Assembly: GCA_016806145.1 (NCBI GenBank)
Contig: CP063167.1
Span: forward strand, 2,228,501 to 2,292,500
Length of the DNA: 64,000 bases
Direction of reading: 5' to 3'
Origin: Variovorax paradoxus
Lineage (GTDB): Bacteria > Pseudomonadota > Gammaproteobacteria > Burkholderiales > Burkholderiaceae_C
Position numbers and translations under genes: made by a program. Under the pieces are notes generated by a model that saw only the letters and a program-made list of their open reading frames with translations, was not told the origin of the DNA and ran no database searches. How positions within the stretch are numbered: the stretch's first letter is position 1; the number at the start of each line of letters is the position of its first letter. This document shows positions 1-10,329 of this stretch, in pieces.

Positions 1-387
1 GGCGAGATCCAGCTGGCCACGGGCAGCGCGAGCGTCGCGGGCGAACTGCTCAAGGCCGGAAAGATCAAGCCGCTGGCGGTGGCCGGCGCCAGGCGTTCCA
101 CGCTCTTCCCCGATGTGCCGACCACGGCCGAGCAGGGCTATCCGCAGCTGCGCGCCGCCGTCTGGTACGCGCTGGTCGCGCCGGCCGGCACGCCCGAGGC
201 GGTGATCGAGCGCATCGCCGCCGACGTCAAGGCGATCCTCGGCGAGCCGGAGTTCGCACGCAAGAACGCCACCGCGCGCGGCCTCGAGGTCAACGCCGGC
301 GGGCCGGCCGAACTGCGCCAGGCCATCCGCGACGACGTGGCCGTCACGCGCGAGATGGTGCAGGCCGCGGGCGTGAAGCCCGAGTGA
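1..387 (+). CDS. Bug-family (TctC) periplasmic solute receptor, 3' fragment
   Basis: The reading frame is open from the first base of the window, so this is the C-terminal part (about 128 residues) of a protein that starts upstream. The text LLKAGKIKPLAVAG followed by FPDVPTTAEQGYP is characteristic of Bug/TctC receptors, which run to about 320 residues. These periplasmic proteins bind carboxylates or related small molecules. Many Burkholderiales carry dozens of them without partner TctA/TctB membrane subunits. It lies 25 bases upstream of the cupin gene and probably belongs to the same operon. The ligand cannot be read from the sequence. Confidence 0.9.
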   Translation, partial: GEIQLATGSASVAGELLKAGKIKPLAVAGARRSTLFPDVPTTAEQGYPQLRAAVWYALVAPAGTPEAVIERIAADVKAILGEPEFARKNATARGLEVNAGGPAELRQAIRDDVAVTREMVQAAGVKPE

Positions 388-412
388 AGAAGACAACGCA
401 AGGCCCACCGCC

Positions 413-1387
413 ATGAACACCACCGCCACCGCCCGACCCGATTTCGACAGCGCGAGCGATCTCGCGCAGTTGCACCGCATGCTCGAGGACATCCAGGTGA
501 AGAACGGCTGGAACAAGCCGACGCCCTCGCTCTATCCGCAGCCCAAGCAGCACTACATGCCCGCGCACTGGCAGTACGCCGACGCGCGCGCCGCGCTGCA
601 CGCGGCCGGCCGCCTCGTGGGCACCGAATGGGCCGAGCGGCGCAACCTGATCCTGGCCAACCCGATCCCCGGCAACGACTACCCGACCGTGACCACGCTG
701 GTGGCGGCCTACCAGATGGTCAAGGGCGGCGAGGCCGCGCGCAGCCATCGCCACACGCCCAACGCCATGCGCGTGGTGGTCGAGGCCGCGCCCGGCACCT
801 TCACCATCGTCGATGGCACCGACGTGCCGATGGAGCCCGGCGACGTGCTGCTCACGCCCAACTGGAGCTTCCACGGGCACGACAACCGCAGCGAGGTCGA
901 TGCCTACTGGATCGACATCCTCGACGCGCCGCTGGTGCAGCTGCTCGGGCCGATGTTCTTCGAGCACCATCCCGACAAGGTCGAGAAGGCCGAGCGCGTC
1001 GATCCTGCGAGCCCGATGCGCTTCGCGCTGCGCGACTACAAGCCGCGGCTGCTGGACGCGCCCGAGATCGCGCCGGGCGTGCGCACGCTCGAGCTCGGAC
1101 CGCCGACGCTCGACACCTTCGACCGCGTGGCGGTGGCGCTTGCGGCCGGCCGCGAGTGGCAGGTCGCGCAGAGCACCGCGAACCAGATCTTCATCGTGGT
1201 CGAGGGCGAGGGCAGCTCGCGCATCGGCGAGCACGGCTTCGAATGGCGACGCGGCGACGTGATCGCGGCGCCGGCCTGGCTCGCGCAGCGGCACCGCGCC
1301 ACGCGCGACGCGCTCCTGGTGCGCATGTCCGATGCCCCGGTGATGCGCGCCTTCCGCTGGCTGCGCTCGGGGACGCTCCCACCGTGA
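413..1387 (+). CDS. Gentisate 1,2-dioxygenase-like bicupin
   Basis: A 324-residue two-cupin protein. The N-terminal cupin carries SHRHTPNAMRVVVE with candidate iron ligands His112 and His114, and a further histidine pair (His154, His156) in the second cupin motif. The C-terminal cupin (about 250-310) has the fold text QIFIVVEGEG but a weaker metal motif. This resembles gentisate and 1-hydroxy-2-naphthoate dioxygenases, non-heme Fe(II) enzymes that open aromatic rings next to a hydroxyl and a carboxylate. The length is slightly below the usual 340-380. Its place beside a flavin aromatic hydroxylase and polycarboxylate enzymes fits a ring-cleavage role. Substrate not assignable; a non-catalytic cupin role is possible. 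Confidence 0.82.
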   Translation: MNTTATARPDFDSASDLAQLHRMLEDIQVKNGWNKPTPSLYPQPKQHYMPAHWQYADARAALHAAGRLVGTEWAERRNLILANPIPGNDYPTVTTLVAAYQMVKGGEAARSHRHTPNAMRVVVEAAPGTFTIVDGTDVPMEPGDVLLTPNWSFHGHDNRSEVDAYWIDILDAPLVQLLGPMFFEHHPDKVEKAERVDPASPMRFALRDYKPRLLDAPEIAPGVRTLELGPPTLDTFDRVAVALAAGREWQVAQSTANQIFIVVEGEGSSRIGEHGFEWRRGDVIAAPAWLAQRHRATRDALLVRMSDAPVMRAFRWLRSGTLPP

Positions 1388-1413
1388 GCGATCGCCATGC
1401 ACCGATGAACTGA

Positions 1414-1438
1414 GGCGGGCCGGCAGGTGCCGGCCGCC
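1414..1438 (+). other. Strong hairpin in an operon gap
   Basis: In the 137-base gap between the cupin and MmgE/PrpD genes, GGCCGGC (1418-1424) and GCCGGCC (1429-1435) form a perfect 7-bp stem with an AGGT loop. A further GGC/GCC pairing extends it past a bulged G. No T-run follows, so it is not a standard intrinsic terminator. It may act on mRNA stability or processing within the operon. Confidence 0.45.
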
Positions 1439-1524
1439 CACCTTCCATTTCGCTCTCCATGCCAGGCCCCGTGCCGGCAGGAGCCGGTTCGTCCCTTCCA
1501 CCCACGCAGCCTCCGTTCGCCACC

Positions 1525-2973
1525 ATGGACACCACCACCCGCCGACTCGCGACCTTCGCCATCGAGACCCGCCACGAGGACATTCCCGAGGCGGTGCGCC
1601 GCAGTGCCAGGCTGCTGCTGCTGGACACGCTGGGCTGCGCCATCGGCGCGGTCGGCACCGATCCCGGCCTGGCGGTGCGGCGCATGGTGCAGCGCAACGG
1701 CACCGGCGGCCCGGCCAGCGTGCTCGGCACGGGCCAGAAGACCTCGGTCGCCACCGCCGCCTGGGCCAACGGGCGGCTCGGGAACATCCTCGACATCGAC
1801 GAGTGCTACAAGGTCCAGGGCCACCATGCGCAGGCCAGCCTCGGCGCGGCGCTCGCGCTCTCGGAGGAGCAGGGCGGCAACGGCGCCGACCTGCTGGCCG
1901 CCTTCACGCTGGGCTTCGAGGTGGGCGTGCGGCTGGGCAACTTCCTGAGCCCGCGCGTGACCGTCGACGAGCAGGGCCGCACCAGGGGCTGGACCGGCCT
2001 GGTCGGCCCGGGGCAGGGCGTGCATGCGGCCTGCACCGCGGCCTCGCGCCTGATCGGCGCCACGCCCGCGGAGCTCGCCGATGCCTTCGGCAACTGCGCC
2101 CAGTACATGGTGGGCCGCGACTGGTCGCGCCAGTGGGGGCGCGACACCGACCTGGGCACCTTCAAGTACGCCGACACCGGCTGGAACGCGCAGGGCGGGC
2201 TGATGGCCGCCTGGCACGCGCGCGAAGGCATCCGCGGCATCCGCGACATCTTCGACACCGACAGCTACGCGCAGGTGTTCCAGGGCGTGATCCTCGATCC
2301 CGGCGCCATGCTCGCGAAGCTGGGCAGCGAGTGGTACCTGCCCGGCACCTCGATCAAGTTCTGGCCCTGCTGCCGCTGGATCCACTACGCGCTGACTGCC
2401 TTCGACCAGCTGCTGCGCCGCCATGCGCTGCGCGCCGAGGAGATCGAATCGATCGAGCTGCGCTCGTTCCCGATGATTCCGTACCCGCGCTTCGCCGACG
2501 ACGGCGATCCGCCGAACCTCGTGGCCGCCACCTTCAGCTTCCCGCATGCGGCCGCGATGGTGGCGCTCGGCGTGCCGGCCGGCCCCGAGTGGTTCAGCGA
2601 CCGGAACATGCGCGGCGAGGCGGCGCGCGCGATGCGCCGCAAGGTGCGCCTGGCCAACGAGCCCAGGGGCTACGACCCCGCGACCTGGGGCCTGGAACAG
2701 CAGGTGCTCAAGGTGCCGTCGCGCGCCGTGGTGCGCGCGCGCGGCCGCGAGTTCGAACTCGAGAGCGACTTCGCGCTCGGCGACAGCTGGGAGGGCGCGC
2801 CGCGCTATGGCGAGCAGGACGTGGTCGACAAGTTCCGCCGCATGGCGCGCACGCTCGCGCCGATGTCCAGCCGCTGGGACGCGCGCATCGACGAGGCGGT
2901 CGACATGGTGATGGCGCTCGAATCGCTCTCCGACGTGCGCGCACTGACCCGCGCGCTCGATCCGGCCTGCTGA
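1525..2973 (+). CDS. MmgE/PrpD family protein
   Basis: The 482-residue product begins TTRRLATFAIETRHEDIP and contains LLLDTLGCAIGA, both typical of the MmgE/PrpD family start (2-methylcitrate dehydratase, cis-aconitate decarboxylase, iminodisuccinate epimerase). The ATG at 1525 is chosen because family members begin within a few residues of this motif; an ATG at 1459 would add 22 unrelated residues. The family catalyses elimination, epimerisation or decarboxylation on di- and tricarboxylates. With PrpF-like and PrpB-like enzymes in the same operon it may dehydrate or isomerise a polycarboxylate intermediate. A true propionate pathway is unlikely because no methylcitrate synthase is present. 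Confidence 0.85.
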   Translation: MDTTTRRLATFAIETRHEDIPEAVRRSARLLLLDTLGCAIGAVGTDPGLAVRRMVQRNGTGGPASVLGTGQKTSVATAAWANGRLGNILDIDECYKVQGHHAQASLGAALALSEEQGGNGADLLAAFTLGFEVGVRLGNFLSPRVTVDEQGRTRGWTGLVGPGQGVHAACTAASRLIGATPAELADAFGNCAQYMVGRDWSRQWGRDTDLGTFKYADTGWNAQGGLMAAWHAREGIRGIRDIFDTDSYAQVFQGVILDPGAMLAKLGSEWYLPGTSIKFWPCCRWIHYALTAFDQLLRRHALRAEEIESIELRSFPMIPYPRFADDGDPPNLVAATFSFPHAAAMVALGVPAGPEWFSDRNMRGEAARAMRRKVRLANEPRGYDPATWGLEQQVLKVPSRAVVRARGREFELESDFALGDSWEGAPRYGEQDVVDKFRRMARTLAPMSSRWDARIDEAVDMVMALESLSDVRALTRALDPAC

Positions 2974-3003
2974 GGCCTTCCCCATCCATCCCCAGGAGCC
3001 GAC

Positions 3004-4005
3004 ATGAGCCCCATCGTCCGTCCCTTCCTTCCCCGCATCGCATCGCGGGTGCTGTGCGCGGCCATGGCGCTGGGCGCCGTGCTCGCGCCGCTCACGCAGC
3101 CGGCGCGCGCGGCCGATGCCTTCCCGAACAAGCCGATCCGCATCGTGGTGCCGTTCCCGCCGGGCGGCCTGACCGACGTGAGCGCGCGCCGCATCGGGCA
3201 GCTCGTGGCCGACGACCTGGGCCAGCCGGTGGTGGTGGAGAACCGGCCCGGCGCCAATGGCCTGATCGGCACCGCGCAGGTGCTGCGCGCGCCGGCCGAC
3301 GGCTACACGCTGGTGGCCGTCACCACCAGCGTGGTGCTGATCAGCCCGCTCTTGACCAAGGCGCCCTTCGATCCGCTCAAGGACATCGCCTACGTGCTCA
3401 ACTACGCCGGGCCCTCGCATGCGCTGGTGGTCAAGGCCGACTCGAAGTACCGCACGCTCGACGACCTGATCGAGGATGCGCGCGCGCGTCCCGGCGAGCT
3501 GAGCTTCGGCACGGTCGGCACCTCCGACACCGCCTATTTCGGCGCCAAGGCCCTCGAGCGCGCCAAGGGCGTGCGCTTCAACCACATTCCCTACCAGGGC
3601 GCCAACCAGAGCCTGATGGCGGTGGTGTCGGGCGAGACCACCTTCGCGCCGACCTCCAACTACGCCGAGATGGTCAAGGCCGGCAAGCTGCGCGCGCTCG
3701 CGCTGCTCGACCGCCAGCGCATGCCCTCGATGCCGCAGGTGCCGACCTTCACCGAGCTCGGCGTGGACTGGCAGTTTCCCTGGATCACCGGCCTCGCGGT
3801 CTCCGCGCAGACGCCCGAGCCCATCCGCAGGACGCTGGAGACCGCCTTTCTCAAGGCCGCGCGCAGCCCGGCCTTCGGCAGCCTGCTGGAGCAGATGCAG
3901 GTGCCGCTGTACGTGCTCGACGGCGAGGCCATGAAGAAGGACCTGGCCGCCAAGATTCCGCAGTACCGCCGCATCGCCGACGAGTACGGCCTGGTCCAGC
4001 AGTGA
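3004..4005 (+). CDS. Bug-family (TctC) periplasmic solute receptor
   Basis: A full-length 333-residue receptor with an N-terminal signal peptide (hydrophobic core near residues 16-30, cleavage likely after QPARA). The mature start FPNKPIRIVVPFPPGGLTD is the signature of Bug proteins, and VENRPGANGLIGT follows near residue 80. It should bind a carboxylated ligand in the periplasm. It sits 30 bases after the MmgE/PrpD gene and 43 bases before an SDR gene. No TctA or TctB membrane gene is in the window, so it may work with a distant permease or as a sensor. Confidence 0.93.
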   Translation: MSPIVRPFLPRIASRVLCAAMALGAVLAPLTQPARAADAFPNKPIRIVVPFPPGGLTDVSARRIGQLVADDLGQPVVVENRPGANGLIGTAQVLRAPADGYTLVAVTTSVVLISPLLTKAPFDPLKDIAYVLNYAGPSHALVVKADSKYRTLDDLIEDARARPGELSFGTVGTSDTAYFGAKALERAKGVRFNHIPYQGANQSLMAVVSGETTFAPTSNYAEMVKAGKLRALALLDRQRMPSMPQVPTFTELGVDWQFPWITGLAVSAQTPEPIRRTLETAFLKAARSPAFGSLLEQMQVPLYVLDGEAMKKDLAAKIPQYRRIADEYGLVQQ

Positions 4006-4048
4006 GGCATCCGCCGCCTTGCCATCTCCATTCAACGAGGACCCCTTC

Positions 4049-4855
4049 ATGAAACTCCAGGACCAGGTCGCCATCGTCACCGGCGCCGCGCGCGGCATCG
4101 GCCGCGGCTTCGCGCTGCGCCTCGCCCGGCTCGGCTGCCACGTGGTGGTGGCCGACGTCGACCTCGACGCGGCGCGCCGCTTCGACGAGCAGCTCAGCGC
4201 GGCCAGCGTGAGCGACGAGATCGTCGCGCTGGGCCGGCGCAGCATCGGCGTGCAGGGCGACCTGCGCCAGCGCGCGGCCGCCGACGCGCTGGTGGCGCGC
4301 GCCGTCGAGGCCTTCGGCCGCGTCGACATCCTCGTCAACAACGCGGGCGGCGCCTTCGCGCCGATCGAAGCTAGCCGCGCCTCGCAGATGAGCGACCGCG
4401 ACATGGCCGACATGTTCGACGTCAACCTCATGACCACCGTGTACTGCAGCCAGGCCGTGCTGCCGCACATGCGCGCGCGGCGCAGCGGCAACATCATCAA
4501 CGTGGGCTCGACGCTGGGGCTCGACGCCGCGCACCGCGCCGGCGCCTATGCGCACTACGGCATGGCCAAGACCGGCGTGGTGCAGTTCACCCGCTTCCTC
4601 GCGGCCGAGGTCGGGCCCGACGGCATCCGCGTCAACTGCATCGCGCCCGGTTCCACGGCCACCGCGCGCGTCGCGAGCCAGGCCCGCGCGCGCGGCATGG
4701 TGGGCGATGCCGACCTGCCGAAGATCCCGCTGCGCCGCCTCGCCACCGTCGAGGACATGGCGGGGCCGCTCGAGTTCCTCGCGACCGATCTTTCCTCCTA
4801 CGTGACCGGCCAGTGCATCTCCGTCTGCGGCGGCAAGGTGCTCACGCCGTCGTGA
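4049..4855 (+). CDS. Short-chain dehydrogenase/reductase (SDR)
   Basis: A 268-residue classical SDR. It shows the NAD(P)-binding TGAARGIG at residues 11-18, the NNAGG motif, a catalytic serine in NVGSTLGL and the YGMAK active-site Tyr/Lys pair. The ATG at 4049 is preferred over 4019 because the product then starts at the Rossmann strand and is preceded by CGAGGA. It likely oxidises an alcohol or reduces a ketone intermediate in the catabolic operon. It is one of three SDRs in this run of genes, none with a specific substrate assignment. Confidence 0.9.
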   Translation: MKLQDQVAIVTGAARGIGRGFALRLARLGCHVVVADVDLDAARRFDEQLSAASVSDEIVALGRRSIGVQGDLRQRAAADALVARAVEAFGRVDILVNNAGGAFAPIEASRASQMSDRDMADMFDVNLMTTVYCSQAVLPHMRARRSGNIINVGSTLGLDAAHRAGAYAHYGMAKTGVVQFTRFLAAEVGPDGIRVNCIAPGSTATARVASQARARGMVGDADLPKIPLRRLATVEDMAGPLEFLATDLSSYVTGQCISVCGGKVLTPS

Positions 4856-4898
4856 CCCTCATTGCTTTTTATCGATTGACCGGAACCGGAGACACGCC

Positions 4899-6038
4899 AT
4901 GAACCATTCGAACCGACCCCTTCGCCGCCGCCTGCTCGCGGCCGTCTCGGCCACGCTGCTCGCCACCTGCGCCGCGCTGCCGTCCGCCGCCTTCGCCCAG
5001 GGCGAGCCCGTGAAGATCGGCGTGCTGATGCCCACCAAGAGCGTCATCGGCCAGCAGGGCCAGCAGGGCGCCGAGCTCGCGGCCGAGATGATCAACGACC
5101 AGGGCGGCATTCTCGGCGGGCGCAAGGTGCAGCTCATCGTCTACGACAGCAACTTCCAGCCCGTCGAGGGCGTGGCCGCGGCGCAGCGGCTCATCAACCA
5201 GGACCGCGTGAAGTTCATCGCCGGCGAGATCAGCAGCACGGTGGCGCTGGCGGTGCTGCAGATCGCGCGCGCCAACAACGTGCTGTTCATGGCGGCGGTG
5301 CCCAAGCACCCCGACCTCACGAAGTCCGGCTACGACAAGGTGTTCCGCCTCACGACCACGCTCGACGCCGATTCGGAGTACTTCGATCGCCAGCTGCTCG
5401 AGCGCGTGAAGCCGCAGAAGCTCGCGGTGGTGGCGGAGAACACGGACTACGGCCGCTACGTCATCGAGGGCTCGAAAAAGCGCTTCGGCGACAAGTTCGT
5501 GGCCGGCGAGACCTTCGAGCTCAGCCAGAGCGACTTCAGCACCTTGATGACCAAGGTCAAGGCCAGCGGCGCGGACACCGTGTGCATCGTGGCGGGCAAG
5601 CCCGAGCAGGCCGCCAACGCATTGCGCGCGATGGGCACCGTGGGCCTGCAGGCGCGCAAGTGCACGGCCACCGGCGTGCTCAACAACCAGATCCTGCGGC
5701 TGGCGGGCGACGCCGCCGAGGGCGCCTTCGGTTCCGACATCTACGTCTCGACGCGGCGCAATCCGCTCAACGACGAATTCGTCAAGCGCTTCCAGGCCAA
5801 GCATGGCCACGTGCCCGAGAAGGTCGAGGTGCTGGGCTTCGAATCGGTGTGGCTCACCGCCAAGGCGATGGCCGCGGCCGGCACCAGCACCGACACGGCC
5901 AAGGTGGCACAGGCGCTGCACAAGAACGCCTGGACCACGCCGCGCGGCGAGATCCGCTTCGATGCCGGCGGCCAGTCGCAGGCCCGCGACTACGTCGACT
6001 TCGTCGCCAAGGGCGGCAAGCTGACGGCGTCGCAGTGA
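4899..6038 (+). CDS. Branched-chain-type ABC transporter substrate-binding protein
   Basis: A 379-residue periplasmic protein of the Peripla_BP_6 (LivK-like) fold. A twin-arginine-rich N-terminus and hydrophobic stretch end at AAFAQ, a likely signal-peptide cleavage site. The mature text VKIGVLMPTKSVIGQQGQQG and GGILGGRKVQLIVYD is typical. Members bind branched-chain amino acids, amides, urea or aromatic acids. It directly precedes livH, livM-livG and livF homologues, so it is the receptor of this importer. The catabolic neighbours favour an aromatic acid ligand (inference). Confidence 0.93.
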   Translation: MNHSNRPLRRRLLAAVSATLLATCAALPSAAFAQGEPVKIGVLMPTKSVIGQQGQQGAELAAEMINDQGGILGGRKVQLIVYDSNFQPVEGVAAAQRLINQDRVKFIAGEISSTVALAVLQIARANNVLFMAAVPKHPDLTKSGYDKVFRLTTTLDADSEYFDRQLLERVKPQKLAVVAENTDYGRYVIEGSKKRFGDKFVAGETFELSQSDFSTLMTKVKASGADTVCIVAGKPEQAANALRAMGTVGLQARKCTATGVLNNQILRLAGDAAEGAFGSDIYVSTRRNPLNDEFVKRFQAKHGHVPEKVEVLGFESVWLTAKAMAAAGTSTDTAKVAQALHKNAWTTPRGEIRFDAGGQSQARDYVDFVAKGGKLTASQ

Positions 6039-6051
6039 GCGGACGGCACCG

Positions 6052-6915
6052 ATGACGGAATTCGTCCTTCAGCTGCTGGCCAACGGCCTGTCGAACGGCG
6101 TGGGCTACGCCTTCGTCGCGCTCGGCCTGACGCTGGTCTTCGGCGTGCTGCACGTGATCAACTTCGCGCACGGCGAGGTGTTCATGGTCGGCGCGCTCGC
6201 GGCCCTGCTGGGCACGCGCTGGGGCCTGCCCTACCTGGCGACGCTGCCGCTGGCGGTGCTGGCGGGCGTGGCGCTGGGCGCGCTGCTCGACCGCGTCTGC
6301 GTGGCGCCGCTGCTGGCGCGCAGCCACGACAAGTCCGAGGTGCTGCTCGCGACCTTCGCGGCCTCGATCATCGTGTTCGAGGCGGTGTTCGTGAGCTTCG
6401 GCGCGCAGGCCGAGAACGTGCCGGGCATCCCGGGCGTGTGGACGGCCGGCGGCGTCGCGGTGCCGTGGCAGCGCGTGTTCGTGCTCGGCGCGGGCGTCGT
6501 GGTGCTGGTGGCGATGGAGTTCCTGCTGCGGCGCACGGCCTTCGGCGTGCAGCTGCGCGCCGTGGCCCAGAGCGCCTTCGCCGCGCGCGTGGTGGGCATC
6601 CGCGTGCAGCGCGTCAACAGCCTGACCTTCGTGCTGGCCAGCGCCATCGCGGGGCTCGGCGGCGCGCTGCTCGCGCCCGTGATCCTCTATTCGCCGCAGA
6701 TCGGCCATGCCGTGATCATCAAGGCCTTCGTGGTGGTGGTGATGGGCGGGCTGGGCAGCGTGCGGGGCGCCGTGGTGTTCGGCGTGCTGCTGGGCGTGGT
6801 CGAGGCGCTGGCGGGCGCGTTCATGTCCGAGGGCTTCGCCGCCGCGGCCATCTACGCGCTGATGCTGGTCACGCTGCTGTGGCGGCCGCACGGCCTGATG
6901 GGGCGCGCGGCATGA
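6052..6915 (+). CDS. LivH-type ABC permease
   Basis: A 287-residue polytopic membrane protein with about eight hydrophobic segments. It contains the LivH-typical start LLANGLSNGVGYAFVALGLTLVFGVLHVINFAHGE and the conserved MGGLGSVRGA loop near residue 230. It forms one half of the inner-membrane channel of a branched-chain-type importer. Its stop overlaps the start of the next gene by four bases (ATGA), so the two subunits are translationally coupled. Confidence 0.94.
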   Translation: MTEFVLQLLANGLSNGVGYAFVALGLTLVFGVLHVINFAHGEVFMVGALAALLGTRWGLPYLATLPLAVLAGVALGALLDRVCVAPLLARSHDKSEVLLATFAASIIVFEAVFVSFGAQAENVPGIPGVWTAGGVAVPWQRVFVLGAGVVVLVAMEFLLRRTAFGVQLRAVAQSAFAARVVGIRVQRVNSLTFVLASAIAGLGGALLAPVILYSPQIGHAVIIKAFVVVVMGGLGSVRGAVVFGVLLGVVEALAGAFMSEGFAAAAIYALMLVTLLWRPHGLMGRAA

Positions 6916-8749
6916 AGGCGCTCCTCACTCGGCTGCCGGTGCTGCTCGCCGGCGTGGCGCTCGCCAGCGCCGCCATCGCCGGCCTCGCGACCGCGCCCTA
7001 CGTGGCCGACGTGCTGAGCTACGCGGTGGTGCTCGCGCTGTTCTCGCTCGCGGTGGGGCTGACCTTCGGGCAGCTCGGCTACGTGAGCTTCGGCCACGCG
7101 GCCTTCCTCGGCGTGGGAGCCTACGCGGTCGGCCTGCTGGTCACGCGCGGCGGGCTCGACTACTGGAGCGCGGTGCCGCTGGCGCTGCTGCCCGGCGCGG
7201 CGCTCGGCGCGCTGGTCGGCCTGGCCTCGGTGCGGCTGGGCGGCGCCTACTTCGCGATCGCCACTCTCACGCTGGCCGAGATGCTGCGGCTGGTGGCCAC
7301 CAACTGGATGGACGTGACGCGCGGGCCGCTGGGCATCATGGTCATGGTCCAGCCCATGGCCTGGACCGAGCGCCTGGGCTGGAGCGGCCAGCAGGGCTAC
7401 CTGTTCGTGCTGCTCGCGACGCTGGGCCTGGCGCTGCTGCTGCTGGCCCGGCTGCGCGCGGGGCCGCTCGGGCGCGCCTGGACCTTCGTGCGCGAGGCGC
7501 CCGCGCTGGCCGAATCGGTCGGCATCCCGACGCTGCGCGCGCGCGTCATCAACATCGCGCTGTCGGGCGCGCTGGCCTCGCTGGCCGGCGGCCTGCTGGT
7601 GCCCAAGGCGCTGGTGCTCTCGCCCGACCTGTTCGGCGTGCAGCACTCGGCGGCGGGCCTGCTGGCGGTGATCCTCGGCGGCAAGGCCACGCTGATCGGG
7701 CCCGTGATCGGCGGCATCGCCTTCGGCGTGCTGCCCGAGATGCTGCGCGCCATCGACGAGTACCGGCTCGGCCTGTTCGCGCTGCTGCTGCTGGTGGTGG
7801 TGCGGCTGCTGCCCGAGGGCTTCGTGTCGCTGCTGCCGCGCTGGCGCAGGCCGGCGACTTCCGGCGGGGCGGCCACGGTCGCCGCGGCGTTGCCCGCGGT
7901 GGCGGTGGTGGAGGCGAGCGAGGCGCGCTCCGTGGCCCCCGCGGTCGGCGCGCCCATCGTCACCGTCCGCGGCGTCGGCCGGCGCTTCGGTGGCCTGATC
8001 GCGGTCGACGGCGTCGACATGCAGATCGCCAGCGGCGAGCTGCTCGGCATCATCGGACCCAACGGCGCGGGCAAGACCACGCTGCTGTCGATGCTCGGCG
8101 GCTTCATGGCGACCAGCACGGGCGAGATCCGGCTGGCCGGCGAGGCCATCGATGCCGGTGCGCCGAACCGGGTCGCGCGGCGCGGGCTGGTGCGCACCTT
8201 CCAGCAGACCGCGCACTGCGCGTCGCTGAGCGCGTTCGACAACGTGCTGTTCGCCAGCTACCTGCTGCATCGCGAACGGCCCTGGGCGGGCCTGGTGCGC
8301 ACGCCGGCCTTCGAGGCGCGCGAGCGCGAGCGACGCGAGAACGCGGCGCGCTGCCTCGCGGCGGTCGGCCTGGCCGACCGCGCCGATGCCGTGGCCGGCA
8401 CCCTGCCGTACGGCGAGCAGAAGCTGCTCGGCGTGGCGGTGGCGCTGGCCACGCGGCCGCGCGTGCTGCTGCTGGACGAGCCCGCCGCCGGGCTCAACCA
8501 CACCGAGGGCATGCGGCTGGCGGCCGTGCTGCAGCGGGTGCGCGCCGACGGCTGCACGATCGCGATCATCGACCACAACCTGCCGCTGCTGATGTCGATC
8601 TGCGACCGCATGGTGGTGCTGCAGCAGGGCCGCAAGATCGCCGAGGGCACGCCGGCCGCCATCGCCGTGCATCCCGAGGTGCTGCGCGCCTACCTGGGCA
8701 CGCCCGCCGAGCCGGCCGCCGCGCAAACCGCGACCGAGGAGGTGCCGGC

Positions 8750-8753
<4 letters not shown>
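6912..8753 (+). CDS. Fused LivM permease-LivG ATPase of an ABC importer
   Basis: One 613-residue polypeptide joins two transporter subunits. Residues 1 to about 305 are a LivM-type permease with LGYVSFGHAAFLGVGAY and several membrane spans. An alanine/valine-rich linker (about 310-350) follows. The rest is a LivG-type ATPase with Walker A GPNGAGKT near residue 382, the family-typical signature LPYGEQ and Walker B VLLLDEP. The ATG at 6912 overlaps the livH stop. LivM and LivG are usually separate, but such fusions are known in some proteobacteria. It pairs with LivH and LivF. Confidence 0.94.
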
Positions 8754-9454
<701 letters not shown>

Positions 9455-9502
9455 AGCGCGCCGCGCACGAACCCATTCCATTCTTCGAGGACACCGGATT
9501 CC

Positions 9503-10297
9503 ATGACCCCACAGACATCCATCGATCCATCCGCGCCCGGCGCCGCGCTCGTGCGCGTGGCCGCCGTCACCGGCGCGGGCGGCGGCCTCGGCCTCGGCGT
9601 GGCCGTGGCGCTGGCGCAAGCCGGCCTGCACGTGATCGCCATCGACCGCTCGCCCAAGGTCGCGGAGGCAGTCGCCGCCCATGCCGCGCGGGACCTGCGA
9701 ATCGAGGCGGCGGTGCTCGACGTCACCGACGAGGACGGCGTGCGCGCGCTCGTGGCCTCGGCGCTCGAGCGCTTCGGCCGGCTCGACGTGCTGGTCAACA
9801 ACGCCGGCATCCATCCGAAGACCGACGGCGAGCGCACCGGCGTCACGGCCATGAGCACCGCGCAGTGGAAGGAGGTGCTCGACGTCAATCTCACGAGCGC
9901 CTTCGTGTTCAGCCGCGAGGCCATTCCCGCGATGCGGCGCAACGGCTGGGGCCGCATCGTCAACATGTCCTCGCGCGCGGGCCGCACGCTGGTCGGCACG
10001 GCCGGCGTGCACTACGCGGCCTCCAAGGCCGGAATGATCGGCATGAGCCGCGTGCTGGCCGCCGAGGTGGCGGCCGACGGCATCACGGTCAACTGCATCG
10101 CGCCCGGGCGCATCGAGTCGCCGATGACGCAGCAGGGCGACGAGGCGCAGCGCGCGCGGCTGGTGGGCGCGATTCCCGTCGGCCGCATCGGCACGCCCGA
10201 GGAGATCGGCCACGTCGCCGCCTTCCTGGCCTCGGAGCACTCGGGCTACCTGACGGGCGCCGTGATCGACGTCAACGGCGGCACCTTCATGGCCTGA
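9503..10297 (+). CDS. Short-chain dehydrogenase/reductase (SDR)
   Basis: A 264-residue SDR with a slightly long N-terminus before the cofactor motif TGAGGGLGLG. NNAGIHPKTDG, MSSRAG and the catalytic YAASK follow, and the C-terminus is DVNGGTFMA. An oxidoreductase role on a pathway intermediate is likely. It shares the NNAG.HPK.DG text with the SDR at 12635, so the two may be paralogues acting on similar compounds. It is preceded by a CGAGGA ribosome-binding site. Confidence 0.9.
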   Translation: MTPQTSIDPSAPGAALVRVAAVTGAGGGLGLGVAVALAQAGLHVIAIDRSPKVAEAVAAHAARDLRIEAAVLDVTDEDGVRALVASALERFGRLDVLVNNAGIHPKTDGERTGVTAMSTAQWKEVLDVNLTSAFVFSREAIPAMRRNGWGRIVNMSSRAGRTLVGTAGVHYAASKAGMIGMSRVLAAEVAADGITVNCIAPGRIESPMTQQGDEAQRARLVGAIPVGRIGTPEEIGHVAAFLASEHSGYLTGAVIDVNGGTFMA

Positions 10298-10329
10298 GCG
10301 CCGCGTCGCCCCAAAAAAAGGAAAACGCC

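Noticed and set aside
1414..1438. Hairpin as an intrinsic terminator
   Set aside because: There is no T-run after the stem and the operon continues in the same direction.
1036..4500. Very long open frame on the - strand (over 1100 codons)
   Set aside because: It lies wholly antisense to well-supported catabolic genes and its translation is arginine/histidine-rich low-complexity text typical of shadow frames in high-GC DNA.
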